Positions 20,203 to 27,750 of a DNA stretch of 48,272 nucleotides are shown here, in pieces. Under the pieces are notes generated by a model. That model saw nothing but the letters and a program-made list of their open reading frames with translations. It did not search any database and was not told the origin of the DNA. The first letter of the stretch is position 1. The number at the start of each line of letters is the position of its first letter. Source of the DNA: a virus. The stretch covers positions 1 through 48,272 of the IMG/VR virus record IMGVR_UViG_3300006735_000056; one strand, given 5' to 3'. The position numbers and the translations under genes were made by a program.

Positions 20203-22716
20203 ATGGCAAACCCAATCTCAGGACACACAAAGGGCAGTAACGAGGGGCTTACCGACGGTGAGCATATCATCTCGCCCTCGCTGACGAACATCTACGAGGG
20301 TCTGCATGGCAACGGTATTCTGTCGCCATATGACACGGCCTACACTGGTGCGAACCGCAACACACCTGCGTCTTTGCCCGGAGCCATCAGTCAAGGTGCC
20401 AATGCTTCAAAGGTGACAGTCAAGGCCTTTGAGGCCATCATTGACGGCATCCTGTATGACTTCGGCGGAGGCTCTGATGTCACCATCACGCTCGGCTCTA
20501 CGGGCGACCACCTAAGCGGTGGCTCAACCACCAGCCTGACCAGTGGACAGGAGTGTCTGTTCATCATCATCGCGACTGCTGCTGGTGTGAAGTTCACTCA
20601 ATCCAACATCATCACAAGCGCTGTGGGCGCATACCCGTCTGTCACGGGCACTTCGGCCGCATACCTGACAGATGGCAAAGGAACGCAGAACCAACAGTCG
20701 TTTGTGTTGGGGACGGTGCGAGCGACCAACTCAGGAGGCTCGACCGTTGGTCCGGGCATCCAAGCCCTCTCAGAGTTCAACGACAAGCGTGTGTTCCTAC
20801 GCCCAACGCCTCTCTTCTTCTCGCCTGTGACCAAAGGCAACGTCGGCAGCACGACGGGTATCAACAGCCACACAGGGCTTGCTGGTGCCCACACAGGTGA
20901 ATCGGGTGACTTGGGTGATACGGGCGTGATTTGGCAGTCGTTCAACAGCGACAACGAGTCAATGCTGTATTACACTCGCAAGGACAGCAGCAACCGCCAC
21001 ACTCACCTGCTTGGACCGACGAACATCAACGTCAGCAGCCCAAGCGGTAACCTGACGTTCACGTTCGACAGCGACCAAGTCTTCGTGTTGACGCCGAGCA
21101 CGACCATCAACCTGAACCCCAGTGGCACATTCCCACCGGGACATACGGTCTTCGTGTCTGTGCCCAGCGGCAGCACCGTCACCTTCGACTCGACTGGTCT
21201 GAACTCAAGCGTGGTTGCGACTGAAGCCACCATGTTCGTCTATGACGGCTCGAACTGGAAGAAGGTCATGGTGAGCGGCACCATCAGTCCAGCCTCCAAC
21301 GGAGCCAGCGGTCGCGTTCAACTGTCCGATGGCGCGGGTGGCTTCACCAGCGATGCTGCTTTATATTTCACGGCAGGGACTCCTGACACCCTGACCGTTG
21401 ACGGGAAACTCAACGTCACCGGTTTGATTGACCCAACCGGTTTGGTCATTGACGAGAAGGCCAACGTCGCAGCCACAGGTCACACCACCACAGCAGCCAA
21501 AGGTCTGCTATGGGTCAAGAACGATGAGCCAAATCGCCTCTATTTCACAGACGACGCTGGGACTGACAAGAAGGTCATTCATGCCACGGACAGCGTCACT
21601 GAACTGAGCGACGTGAGCAGCGTTGGCTCCGGTGCCATCATCACTGGTTCCGAGCGTAGCAAATTGAGCGGCATCGCGACTTCCGCTACGGCGACAGCAG
21701 CGCCGGCAATTGAGGACAACAGCGGCACGCCTGCGTTTGCATCAGGCATCACGAAGGGCGAAGTGCTCACGCTCATCAACGTCGCTGACGGGGCGACTGC
21801 AAACGCGGGCACAGTCACGAGTGTCGCTACGACGGCACCCATCACGGGCGGCACCATTACGGGGTCGGGCACAATTGGCATCAGCGCCGCAACGACGAGC
21901 GCAGCAGGGTCAATGTCTGGTGCGGATAAGACGAAACTCGACGGTATTGATGCGAATGCAGTTGATGCCGCAGGTGCCGTCGCTGCCGTTGAAGCGGAAG
22001 CAGGGTTGAACTTTTCGACCTCATCGAACGATGCGATTATCGAAAACACCACACAGGATAAGGACATCATCTTCAAGGTCAATGATGGCAGCGTGAGCAC
22101 AGAAGTCATGCGCATTGACGGTGATGTTTCAAGAGTTGGTATTGGAACTGATACCCCAGATGCGAGGCTACATCTTGAAGGCTCGGCTAACGACGACGTA
22201 GTTCTTTTGGTCACAAATCCGGGTGGAAACGCAGGGTCCACTCAAGGCAAGGTGCATATTGGTTTAACGCACTCCCACACCAATACTGTTCCAAGTGCTA
22301 CCATTTCTGTAATTGAAAAAACTGTTGCTGACCATAGAGGACATCTGACCTTTGGCACGAGGACAACTGCTGCAGCCACCGCTGTTCCTACTGAAAAAAT
22401 GAGAATTACTGACGGTGGAAGGGTAGGTATCGGAACTACTTCTCCCGCACAGGTTTTGGATGTCGTAGGAACCATCAGGCAATCAACGGTAACGAACGCT
22501 GTTCTTATCACAAATGCTAACGGTGACTTGGGGGCTGCGAGCAATCTTGCTGACTTAGCCTATCTCGCCCCCGGTGGTGCGCAAACCGACACTTTCACGG
22601 CCACAACTTCCAGTGGGAGTTGGGCGGGTGCAGTGCCTACGACACTCCAAACCGCCATCGACAGGCTTGCTGCGCATATTGTGAACATTCCGGGCGCACC
22701 ACCGCAAATCCCATGA
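20203..22716 (+). CDS. tail-fibre-like protein
   Basis: An 837-residue protein with a good ribosome site (GAGGTGAAGTGAC-ATG). The N-terminal 180 residues include KAFEAIIDGILYDFGGG and FIIIATAAG, like the virion-attached domain of phage fibres. The middle is Gly/Ser/Thr-rich, with AITT-type strands and SGADKTKLDGID, a coil motif frequent in fibre proteins. Near the C-terminus are two copies of the fibre motif: RVGIGTDTPDARLHLEG (about residue 645) and RVGIGTTSPAQVLDVVG (about residue 741), each followed by beta strands. It ends with LQTAIDRLAAHI. Host-cell recognition is the likely role. The stretch from about 22130 to 22560 uses more A+T-rich codons, including AGA, AGG and GGA, than the rest of the gene. 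This is the last plus-strand gene. Confidence 0.85.
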   Translation: MANPISGHTKGSNEGLTDGEHIISPSLTNIYEGLHGNGILSPYDTAYTGANRNTPASLPGAISQGANASKVTVKAFEAIIDGILYDFGGGSDVTITLGSTGDHLSGGSTTSLTSGQECLFIIIATAAGVKFTQSNIITSAVGAYPSVTGTSAAYLTDGKGTQNQQSFVLGTVRATNSGGSTVGPGIQALSEFNDKRVFLRPTPLFFSPVTKGNVGSTTGINSHTGLAGAHTGESGDLGDTGVIWQSFNSDNESMLYYTRKDSSNRHTHLLGPTNINVSSPSGNLTFTFDSDQVFVLTPSTTINLNPSGTFPPGHTVFVSVPSGSTVTFDSTGLNSSVVATEATMFVYDGSNWKKVMVSGTISPASNGASGRVQLSDGAGGFTSDAALYFTAGTPDTLTVDGKLNVTGLIDPTGLVIDEKANVAATGHTTTAAKGLLWVKNDEPNRLYFTDDAGTDKKVIHATDSVTELSDVSSVGSGAIITGSERSKLSGIATSATATAAPAIEDNSGTPAFASGITKGEVLTLINVADGATANAGTVTSVATTAPITGGTITGSGTIGISAATTSAAGSMSGADKTKLDGIDANAVDAAGAVAAVEAEAGLNFSTSSNDAIIENTTQDKDIIFKVNDGSVSTEVMRIDGDVSRVGIGTDTPDARLHLEGSANDDVVLLVTNPGGNAGSTQGKVHIGLTHSHTNTVPSATISVIEKTVADHRGHLTFGTRTTAAATAVPTEKMRITDGGRVGIGTTSPAQVLDVVGTIRQSTVTNAVLITNANGDLGAASNLADLAYLAPGGAQTDTFTATTSSGSWAGAVPTTLQTAIDRLAAHIVNIPGAPPQIP

Positions 22717-22729
22717 GGTGAAGGAATGG

Positions 22730-22752
22730 GGTTGTTCTCTTGATTCACAACC
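22730..22752. terminator. weak inverted repeat at convergent gene junction
   Basis: Plus-strand and minus-strand transcription meet here. GGTTGT at 22730-22735 pairs with ACAACC at 22747-22752 around an 11-base loop. The right arm overlaps the stop codon of the minus-strand zinc-ribbon gene. The stem is short and no T-run is attached, so a bidirectional terminator is only a possibility. Confidence 0.2.
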
Positions 22753-22981
22753 GCTTCTTAGCGGGTGTTGTGTTGGCTATCTTGTTGGTGCTGACTTTTC
22801 CCTTGCTCCTCTTTGAGCGCTTGAAAACGCTGTCCACCCACAAGTGACCGCACTCCCTACACTGCCAAATCGAGATGCGCTCCTTGTCAGCATCAAGGAA
22901 ACGACCGTTGATGCGACGAGGAATGTGACGGTGTCCGCACTGGCGGCAGACGACCTTCATACGGTCAAGGAGTCGGCCCAT
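22745..22981 (-). CDS. zinc-ribbon protein
   Basis: A 78-residue protein starting 6 bases after the thermosome stop. CRQCGH (Cys12, Cys15) and CRECGHLW (Cys41, Cys44) form a standard four-cysteine zinc ribbon. The C-terminal third is strongly basic (KRSKRSKGK, then AKKRL), which suits nucleic-acid binding. It is the last gene of the long minus-strand replication operon. The exact target, DNA, RNA or protein, cannot be read from the sequence. The opposite strand under its basic tail reads as a hydrophobic peptide, which I treat as a shadow. Confidence 0.8.
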   Translation of the reverse strand: MGRLLDRMKVVCRQCGHRHIPRRINGRFLDADKERISIWQCRECGHLWVDSVFKRSKRSKGKVSTNKIANTTPAKKRL

Positions 22982-22987
22982 AGAGGG

Positions 22988-24499
22988 TCAACCTTCCTTG
23001 CGACCGATGATGTCGTCAATGCGCAGCATGGCGGTTGTGACCTCTGTTGCGGTCGTGATAGCGCTGCGGACGAGCGTTTCAGGCTCGTAGACGCGCCACT
23101 TAGCCATGTGAACGATACCGCCGTTGTGCACGTCAGGACCGTAGCCGTAGCCTTCGTGACGCATGGCGAGAACAGTGTCCAAACCTGAGTGTCCGGCGTT
23201 CTCAGCAATGGTGCTGGGAATGATTTCCAGCGCGTCAGCGAAAGCGTCAATCGCCATCTGTCCTCGCCCACCGACCTCCGATGCACGGGAGCGTAGACGA
23301 GAAGCCAGTTCAAGGTAGGCGGTGCCGCCGCCGTAGCAGAGCCTGTCGCCGTTATGAATGAGCGAGACGACACCGAGGGCATCATCGAAGCCACGTTGCA
23401 CCTCATCAAGTGTGGACTGTGTCGCACCAAACAGCACGAGTGTGGCCTCGCTGGAGGCGATGTCGCTGGCCACGAAGAGGTAGTCCACGTCGTTATACCG
23501 GCGGCGGTCCACGACCGCTCTACTAACGTCCATACCGTCCTCGGCCATATGGTAGGGCTTGGAGCCGAACTCATTTCCGAGGCGCTTCATGGTGCTCTCA
23601 GGCACGCGCCTGACGACGAAGATGTTGCGCTTTCGCAGGTATTGCACGACCGTGTCGTGCACACCGTCGCGCACGAACACGATGTCGGGCTGCGCTGCTT
23701 CGATGCGCTGCGCGGCCTCCAGCAAATGCTCGCGGCCTGCATTCTTCACCGCGCCGTATGACGTAGCATCGACCTGCACCTGCACGTTTCCGTCTTGCTT
23801 CTGCTCTTCCAACCCGCTGTTGATGAGCAGAGCGGACAGCGATTCGGTGTCCGTGAATTGACCGTCAGTAGTGACCACGTCTTTGTTGATGACGACGCCC
23901 TCAAACAGATAGGAGTCTTGCAGTGAACCACCGGGAGCGGCCAGCACGCGCACGTCCTTGACATCACCAACGGCTTCAATCGTCTTGACGCAGAGTTCAG
24001 CCACAGCGTCTGTAGCAGCCTCCAACGACTTGCCCGTAATCGCCGTGCTTGCGATGTCCGTAAGTCGGGGAGAGTCAGTGCGTTTGCTACCTTTGCCGGA
24101 AACGTCGGGGAGCGTCTCCAATACAGGAAGTTCCTCCAACACCATGCGCAGTGCGTCGCTGTAGCCACGTCCGATGATGTTGGGGTGTAGGCCCTTGTCG
24201 AAAAGCGTCTCTGCGTTGCTGAGCAACTGCCCTGCGAGCACCACACTGCTGGTCGTGCCGTCGTAGCAGTTCGTCTCCTGCACCTTGGCTACTTCAACCA
24301 GCATCTTCGCAGCCGGGTGAGCGCTATCGAGTTCGCGTAGAATGGTCGCGCCGTCGTTGGTGACGATGACGTTGCCGCCACCGTCGACCATCATCTTGTC
24401 CATGCCCATCGGGCCAAGCGTGGTCTTCACCGTCGCGACAACGCGCTTCGCTGCCTCAATATTCAGTCGTTGTGCTTTGTGATTCGTGTTCTCTGTCAT
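22988..24499 (-). CDS. group II chaperonin (thermosome subunit)
   Basis: An ATP-driven protein-folding chaperonin of the archaeal/eukaryal type, which forms a double ring with a built-in lid in the cytoplasm. Conserved signatures in order: VKTTLGPMGMDKMMVD (about 24-39), VTNDGATIL (46-54), a DGTTSSVVLAG nucleotide loop (80-90), DAFADALEIIPSTIAENAG, and MLRIDDIIG at the end. The usual Gly before DGTT is Tyr79 here (CYDGTTS), while the catalytic Asp80 is kept. The length (503) is about 40 residues below typical thermosomes, mostly at both termini. The start overlaps the exonuclease stop by 4 bp. Magroviruses are known to carry such a gene, and folding of large virion proteins such as the giant product is a reasonable inference. 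Confidence 0.95.
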   Translation of the reverse strand: MTENTNHKAQRLNIEAAKRVVATVKTTLGPMGMDKMMVDGGGNVIVTNDGATILRELDSAHPAAKMLVEVAKVQETNCYDGTTSSVVLAGQLLSNAETLFDKGLHPNIIGRGYSDALRMVLEELPVLETLPDVSGKGSKRTDSPRLTDIASTAITGKSLEAATDAVAELCVKTIEAVGDVKDVRVLAAPGGSLQDSYLFEGVVINKDVVTTDGQFTDTESLSALLINSGLEEQKQDGNVQVQVDATSYGAVKNAGREHLLEAAQRIEAAQPDIVFVRDGVHDTVVQYLRKRNIFVVRRVPESTMKRLGNEFGSKPYHMAEDGMDVSRAVVDRRRYNDVDYLFVASDIASSEATLVLFGATQSTLDEVQRGFDDALGVVSLIHNGDRLCYGGGTAYLELASRLRSRASEVGGRGQMAIDAFADALEIIPSTIAENAGHSGLDTVLAMRHEGYGYGPDVHNGGIVHMAKWRVYEPETLVRSAITTATEVTTAMLRIDDIIGRKEG

Positions 24500-25104
24500 T
24501 CCCAGTCCACCTCAATTTCAATCAGAGAGCCGTCCTCCAGTGAACGACTCTTGACAATCCCGTGCTCTTGCCCGTGACGGTAGAGGTCATAGGTCAATTG
24601 AGCGTCTTTGAGGCAATATTCAGCCACTTCAAGATAGCGTCCCGCACGCCACGCTTCGGGCGCGTCTGCGCTTGTCATGCTCTTACCCACATCAAGCGTG
24701 TTGCGGCACAGCATCTCAAGGCTGGTCGCGACATCGTTCCCACCCGTCGCCTTGGAGACGAGCAGTCTCGTGTCGATGACGCTGTCGGCCTTACCGATGA
24801 GGTCGCCCGCTGTCCAGCAATCCAGTGCTGCGCTCAGGACAGGCAAGTCGAACTTGCGGATGTTGTGTCCGAGCACCTTCCCTCCTTCATCGAGGTGCTT
24901 CTGCAGGTGGTCGCCAAGCGTGCGAGGGTGCAATTCGTGCACCGTAGCAGCAGCCATGTCGATGTCTTGCTTGCTGAAGACGTCACCCACCTCACCGTCC
25001 CATGTCGCCACCACGGTTGGCTCAAACAGCGAGTGTTTGTCCCACCCGCCAATCTCGTAGGAATAGTTCCCAGTCTCGATGTCGAGAGCCATGATGCCAC
25101 TCAT
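24496..25104 (-). CDS. DEDD-family 3'-5' exonuclease
   Basis: A 202-residue RNase H-fold exonuclease of the DnaQ/PolB-proofreading type. Motif I is ALDIET (Asp8, Glu10), motif II GHNIRKFDLPVL (Asn81, Asp86) and motif III YCLKD (Tyr163, Asp167). All metal ligands of the DEDDy subclass are present. It is a stand-alone domain; the viral PolB carries its own exonuclease domain, so this enzyme probably trims other 3' ends, for example in repair, primer processing or RNA turnover. It overlaps both neighbours by 4 bp (ATGA) between the helicase candidate and the thermosome, so it is co-translated with them. Confidence 0.88.
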   Translation of the reverse strand: MSGIMALDIETGNYSYEIGGWDKHSLFEPTVVATWDGEVGDVFSKQDIDMAAATVHELHPRTLGDHLQKHLDEGGKVLGHNIRKFDLPVLSAALDCWTAGDLIGKADSVIDTRLLVSKATGGNDVATSLEMLCRNTLDVGKSMTSADAPEAWRAGRYLEVAEYCLKDAQLTYDLYRHGQEHGIVKSRSLEDGSLIEIEVDWE

Positions 25105-26510
25105 ACGACTGCCTCCTCTTTCAGACGTAGATAGACCTGTCGACCGTCTTTGGCGACGTCAAAGTGATGCGCTGCCCAGTCGTTGAACTTTTTGAAGGCT
25201 GTTGGTTTGGTGACATGTTGGTCGACCATGAAGAGGTCCAACATGGCTGCCTTCTTGCGCCAGCCCTCGCCTCGCTTGTCCAGTTCGACAGGAGCGATGG
25301 CGTTGTAGACGCCCAACCAGTCCTTCCAATTGGCGGCCTTTTCGGCCTTCTTTGCGCCGACCTCGACCTCGCCCTCCAACCACTGAATCAGGTTCTTGAA
25401 CAGGTCATACAGAATGTCCTTGGCCATGTCGACGTGCCTACCCGTGACCGTCCACGTGTTGTCCATGAGCGCCATGTGTGTGGCGAGGATGACGGTGTAG
25501 TTCTCCATCGCGGGCACGAAGGACGCGACCACGTCAGAGATGGTGAAGTCGAGGTTGTCAAGCAGGCTGTAATAGTCGTCAATCGCATCATCTGCGGCTG
25601 CGTAGAAGGACTCATCGGCGCTGAACATGTCAAACATGATGTCTTGCAGAATGTCCTCTTGGTCCTCGCGGTCCATCTCGTCCCATTCGGTGAACGTCGT
25701 CTCAGAGAGGTTCAACACACGGTCGCGTAGCCGCTTCTCCAAGTCGGTGAAATACGTCACGATGTCGTCGTAGGAAACCTCGCTTGGCTTCGGCTTGGTG
25801 AACGCCCTGCGCACACGGCGGCGACTCACCTTCTTGCGGCGGTCCGTGTCCCAGTGTGCCCAGTAGAGCAGCACACGCTGGAAGATACCCTTGGTCAGAA
25901 CGTATTCCTTCACGCCCTTGGGCGGGAACGTCGTAATCCACATAGACGCCAATGACTCTGTTTCGATGGTGCGACCGCTCAGGTGCTTCACCAGTTTGTT
26001 GCTGTTGCTCCCGATTGGGTTGCACGCTGACTGCAGGTAGAGCACCGTCTCCTGACTGTGCTTACCGGGGTTGAGAATGATGGACCCCTCGTCAAAGTTC
26101 AACGCCTTCTGACCACCGAGCATACCCTCCGTTTCGACTGTGATTTGCTCCTTCTTGCCGTCGTCGTTGACAATGGTTTCTGTAGCCGTGCCGCCCACAA
26201 GCCCAGCGTCAGAGCCTGTGGTGTAAGCGACCGTGTCCAAACCGACGTCATCCATCACGTCACCGATAAACTCCCATGCGATGGACTTGCCAGTCCTCGA
26301 CGGTTGAATCCAAAACATGTGAACACGGGGGTCGAGGTGTGTCTCATCCCAATAGATACGCAGGTATGGAGCAGCAATCTGCCCCTGAATGAAAAAGAAC
26401 GACAGCATCGCTGGAATGTCGTTGTCAATGCTCACTTTGCTGAACTGCTCAATGTAGCCCCGCATGAAGTCGTTGTTCTGCACAATATCGTAGCCTTCTG
26501 CCTTTCTCAT
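25101..26510 (-). CDS. P-loop ATPase, candidate replicative helicase
   Basis: A 469-residue protein with Walker A QPSRTGKS (69-76), Walker B ALNFDE (136-141), a sensor-like strand SMWITTF (189-195) and a candidate arginine finger in GIFQRVLLYW (Arg212). The arrangement resembles the DUF3987-type helicases of phages and, more distantly, MCM-like AAA+ ATPases. The C-terminal 70 residues (DLFMVDQHVTKPTAFKKF, then RQVYLRLKEE) look like a winged helix. No other helicase is recognised in the window, so it is the best candidate to unwind DNA for the PolB replisome. The start ATG follows GAGAGGGAGAAC. The Walker A lacks its first Gly (QPSRTGKS), which lowers certainty about the subclass. Confidence 0.7.
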   Translation of the reverse strand: MRKAEGYDIVQNNDFMRGYIEQFSKVSIDNDIPAMLSFFFIQGQIAAPYLRIYWDETHLDPRVHMFWIQPSRTGKSIAWEFIGDVMDDVGLDTVAYTTGSDAGLVGGTATETIVNDDGKKEQITVETEGMLGGQKALNFDEGSIILNPGKHSQETVLYLQSACNPIGSNSNKLVKHLSGRTIETESLASMWITTFPPKGVKEYVLTKGIFQRVLLYWAHWDTDRRKKVSRRRVRRAFTKPKPSEVSYDDIVTYFTDLEKRLRDRVLNLSETTFTEWDEMDREDQEDILQDIMFDMFSADESFYAAADDAIDDYYSLLDNLDFTISDVVASFVPAMENYTVILATHMALMDNTWTVTGRHVDMAKDILYDLFKNLIQWLEGEVEVGAKKAEKAANWKDWLGVYNAIAPVELDKRGEGWRKKAAMLDLFMVDQHVTKPTAFKKFNDWAAHHFDVAKDGRQVYLRLKEEAVV

Positions 26511-27220
26511 GTTCTCCCTCTCCTGACTGTTTGTTGTAGTCGAACTTCCTCTTCGCTGCTGAGGACCTCTATAATCATGGCCCTCTTTTTGTCACCAAGT
26601 CCCTTGACTTGCTTCAGTGAGGCTGGATGCAGCATCTCTTCGATGCTACCGCACTTGTCCAACAGGCGGTCGGCCAAGTCAGGCCCGATACCGGGCATGG
26701 CGAGTAGAACGTCCTTGCGGACGTCGTTGGTCGAGACACGGCGAATGGCGCGTGCGCCGTGTGCACTTGCAGGCTTGTGCAGTTTGTCGTGAAGTTTCAC
26801 GATGAATAGAGATGCCTCGCTAACGTTGGCGGTGTAGAACACCTGACAGTCGAAGTCCGCCATGATGCGCGCAATCGTGCCGGTCAGTTCGCTCTGAATG
26901 CGACTGTAGGTCAAACGCTTGCGGGGGTTCTTGTTCTTGGCCATGGCCAAGTATTTGTCAATGCCTCCGTGAATGAGCAGGAAAAAACGTTCGTGGTTTG
27001 CATCCATGTTCTCCAACTGACGCCACAGGTGGCCGCTGTGACTGGACTGGAACAGGTCGGTGATGCTCTTCGCTTCGACGCAAGAACGACCCAGTAGGTA
27101 GTCTCCTACCACCAGCCGCTGTCTGACAACGGCAAGACCGGCCTTGTTCGCCTTACGCTCCACAGCGTCGCACAGAGGGCCACGCTCGTTGCTATCAATG
27201 ATGAGGTCAGGTTTTGGCAA
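26507..27220 (-). CDS. XPF/Hef-type (ERCC4) structure-specific nuclease
   Basis: This nuclease likely cuts branched DNA at forks or recombination intermediates. I choose the TTG at 27220 as start: AGGAGGGGAGTCG precedes it, and residue 3 leads straight into the ERCC4 core (PDLIIDSNERG). The longer frame upstream runs over a separate zinc-protein gene. The nuclease motif is VGDYLL (Asp40) and VEAKSITD (Glu49, Lys51, Asp55); the canonical ERKxxxD has Ala instead of Arg. The C-terminal third holds a tandem helix-hairpin-helix (LLAMPGIGPDLADRLL and VKGLGDKKRAMIIEVL), as in Hef and XPF. Length is 237 residues, lacking the Hef helicase part. It sits between the zinc protein and the helicase candidate. 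Confidence 0.88.
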   Translation of the reverse strand: MPKPDLIIDSNERGPLCDAVERKANKAGLAVVRQRLVVGDYLLGRSCVEAKSITDLFQSSHSGHLWRQLENMDANHERFFLLIHGGIDKYLAMAKNKNPRKRLTYSRIQSELTGTIARIMADFDCQVFYTANVSEASLFIVKLHDKLHKPASAHGARAIRRVSTNDVRKDVLLAMPGIGPDLADRLLDKCGSIEEMLHPASLKQVKGLGDKKRAMIIEVLSSEEEVRLQQTVRRGRT

Positions 27221-27416
27221 CGACTCCCCTCCTGTGATATGGGCACAAGTCTGCCCATTGACCGCAGCGCTTACCGCTGCGCGTAGTGGCCGAGCAACGC
27301 CAGTCTTCAGGTGGTCCCAAAGACCGGCACGATTGACAGAAAAACGGCCCCGTGTAGCAGGGCTTGCGAATCCTCCGAGCGTTGCAGAGTTCACATTTGA
27401 CCTTCGGCATTGTCAT
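27207..27416 (-). CDS. small double zinc-binding protein
   Basis: A 69-residue protein with two possible metal sites: CELC plus CQSC (Cys8, 11, 27, 30), and Cys41, Cys51, Cys58 with His61. Start ATG 27416 follows AAGGAGAGGA; ATG 27410 is an alternative. It overlaps the end of the winged-helix gene by 26 bases and the start of the nuclease by 14 bases, which is typical of this compressed operon. The conserved cysteine spacing and ribosome site favour a real gene over the out-of-frame extension of the nuclease. Function unknown; DNA or protein binding is likely. Confidence 0.72.
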   Translation of the reverse strand: MTMPKVKCELCNARRIRKPCYTGPFFCQSCRSLGPPEDWRCSATTRSGKRCGQWADLCPYHRRGVVAKT

Positions 27417-27750
27417 TCCTCTCCTTGATGCGCTCTTTGCTCGTGTCGTAGCGCCCTTCCTGAACGGCTGAGAACAGTTCCTCTCCTGTTGGACTCAGCA
27501 CGTAAGTGAGTGTTGTGTAGCGACCGCCCATGATGTCGGTCGTGATGCTTTGACCTACCCGCTCGAACGCCTCGTCTTTCCTCAAGATGTTCGACAACTG
27601 TGGACTGGTCATGCCGTGTTTGGTTGTGCTGTTCACGGCTCGCAGGATTTCATCATGACTCATCGCATCGGTTGCCTTGCCCAAAATGCACACAACCCAG
27701 CGTCGCAGTCGCTTGTTCTTTGTCTTCCTCGGTATTTTTGCCACGGTCAT
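27391..27750 (-). CDS. winged-helix DNA-binding protein
   Basis: A 119-residue protein. The start is the ATG at 27750, behind TGTGGAGGC and overlapping the primase stop (ATGA); the longer open frame is read-through over the primase gene. The sequence LRRWVVCILGKATDAMSHDEILRAV, followed by MTSPQLSNILRKDEAF and a wing reading RYTTLTYVLSPTGEELF, fits a winged helix-turn-helix. The flanks are basic at the N-terminus and acidic/basic mixed at the C-terminus. It may regulate the operon or serve as a replication accessory factor, since it lies directly behind the primase. Confidence 0.72.
   Translation of the reverse strand: MTVAKIPRKTKNKRLRRWVVCILGKATDAMSHDEILRAVNSTTKHGMTSPQLSNILRKDEAFERVGQSITTDIMGGRYTTLTYVLSPTGEELFSAVQEGRYDTSKERIKERNDNAEGQM

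Noticed and set aside
22726-22743. Tiny ATG frame behind GTGAAGGA following the fibre stop.
   Set aside because: It codes for only five residues; the ribosome-like site is probably chance.
22740-22847. Plus-strand TTG-started hydrophobic peptide of about 35 residues after the fibre gene.
   Set aside because: It lies antisense to the Lys/Arg-rich end of the zinc-ribbon gene, whose complement naturally reads as Leu/Phe; there is no proper ribosome site for the TTG.
27221-27394. N-terminal 58-residue extension of the XPF-type nuclease.
   Set aside because: It overlaps the zinc-protein gene in another frame and shows no nuclease-family sequence.
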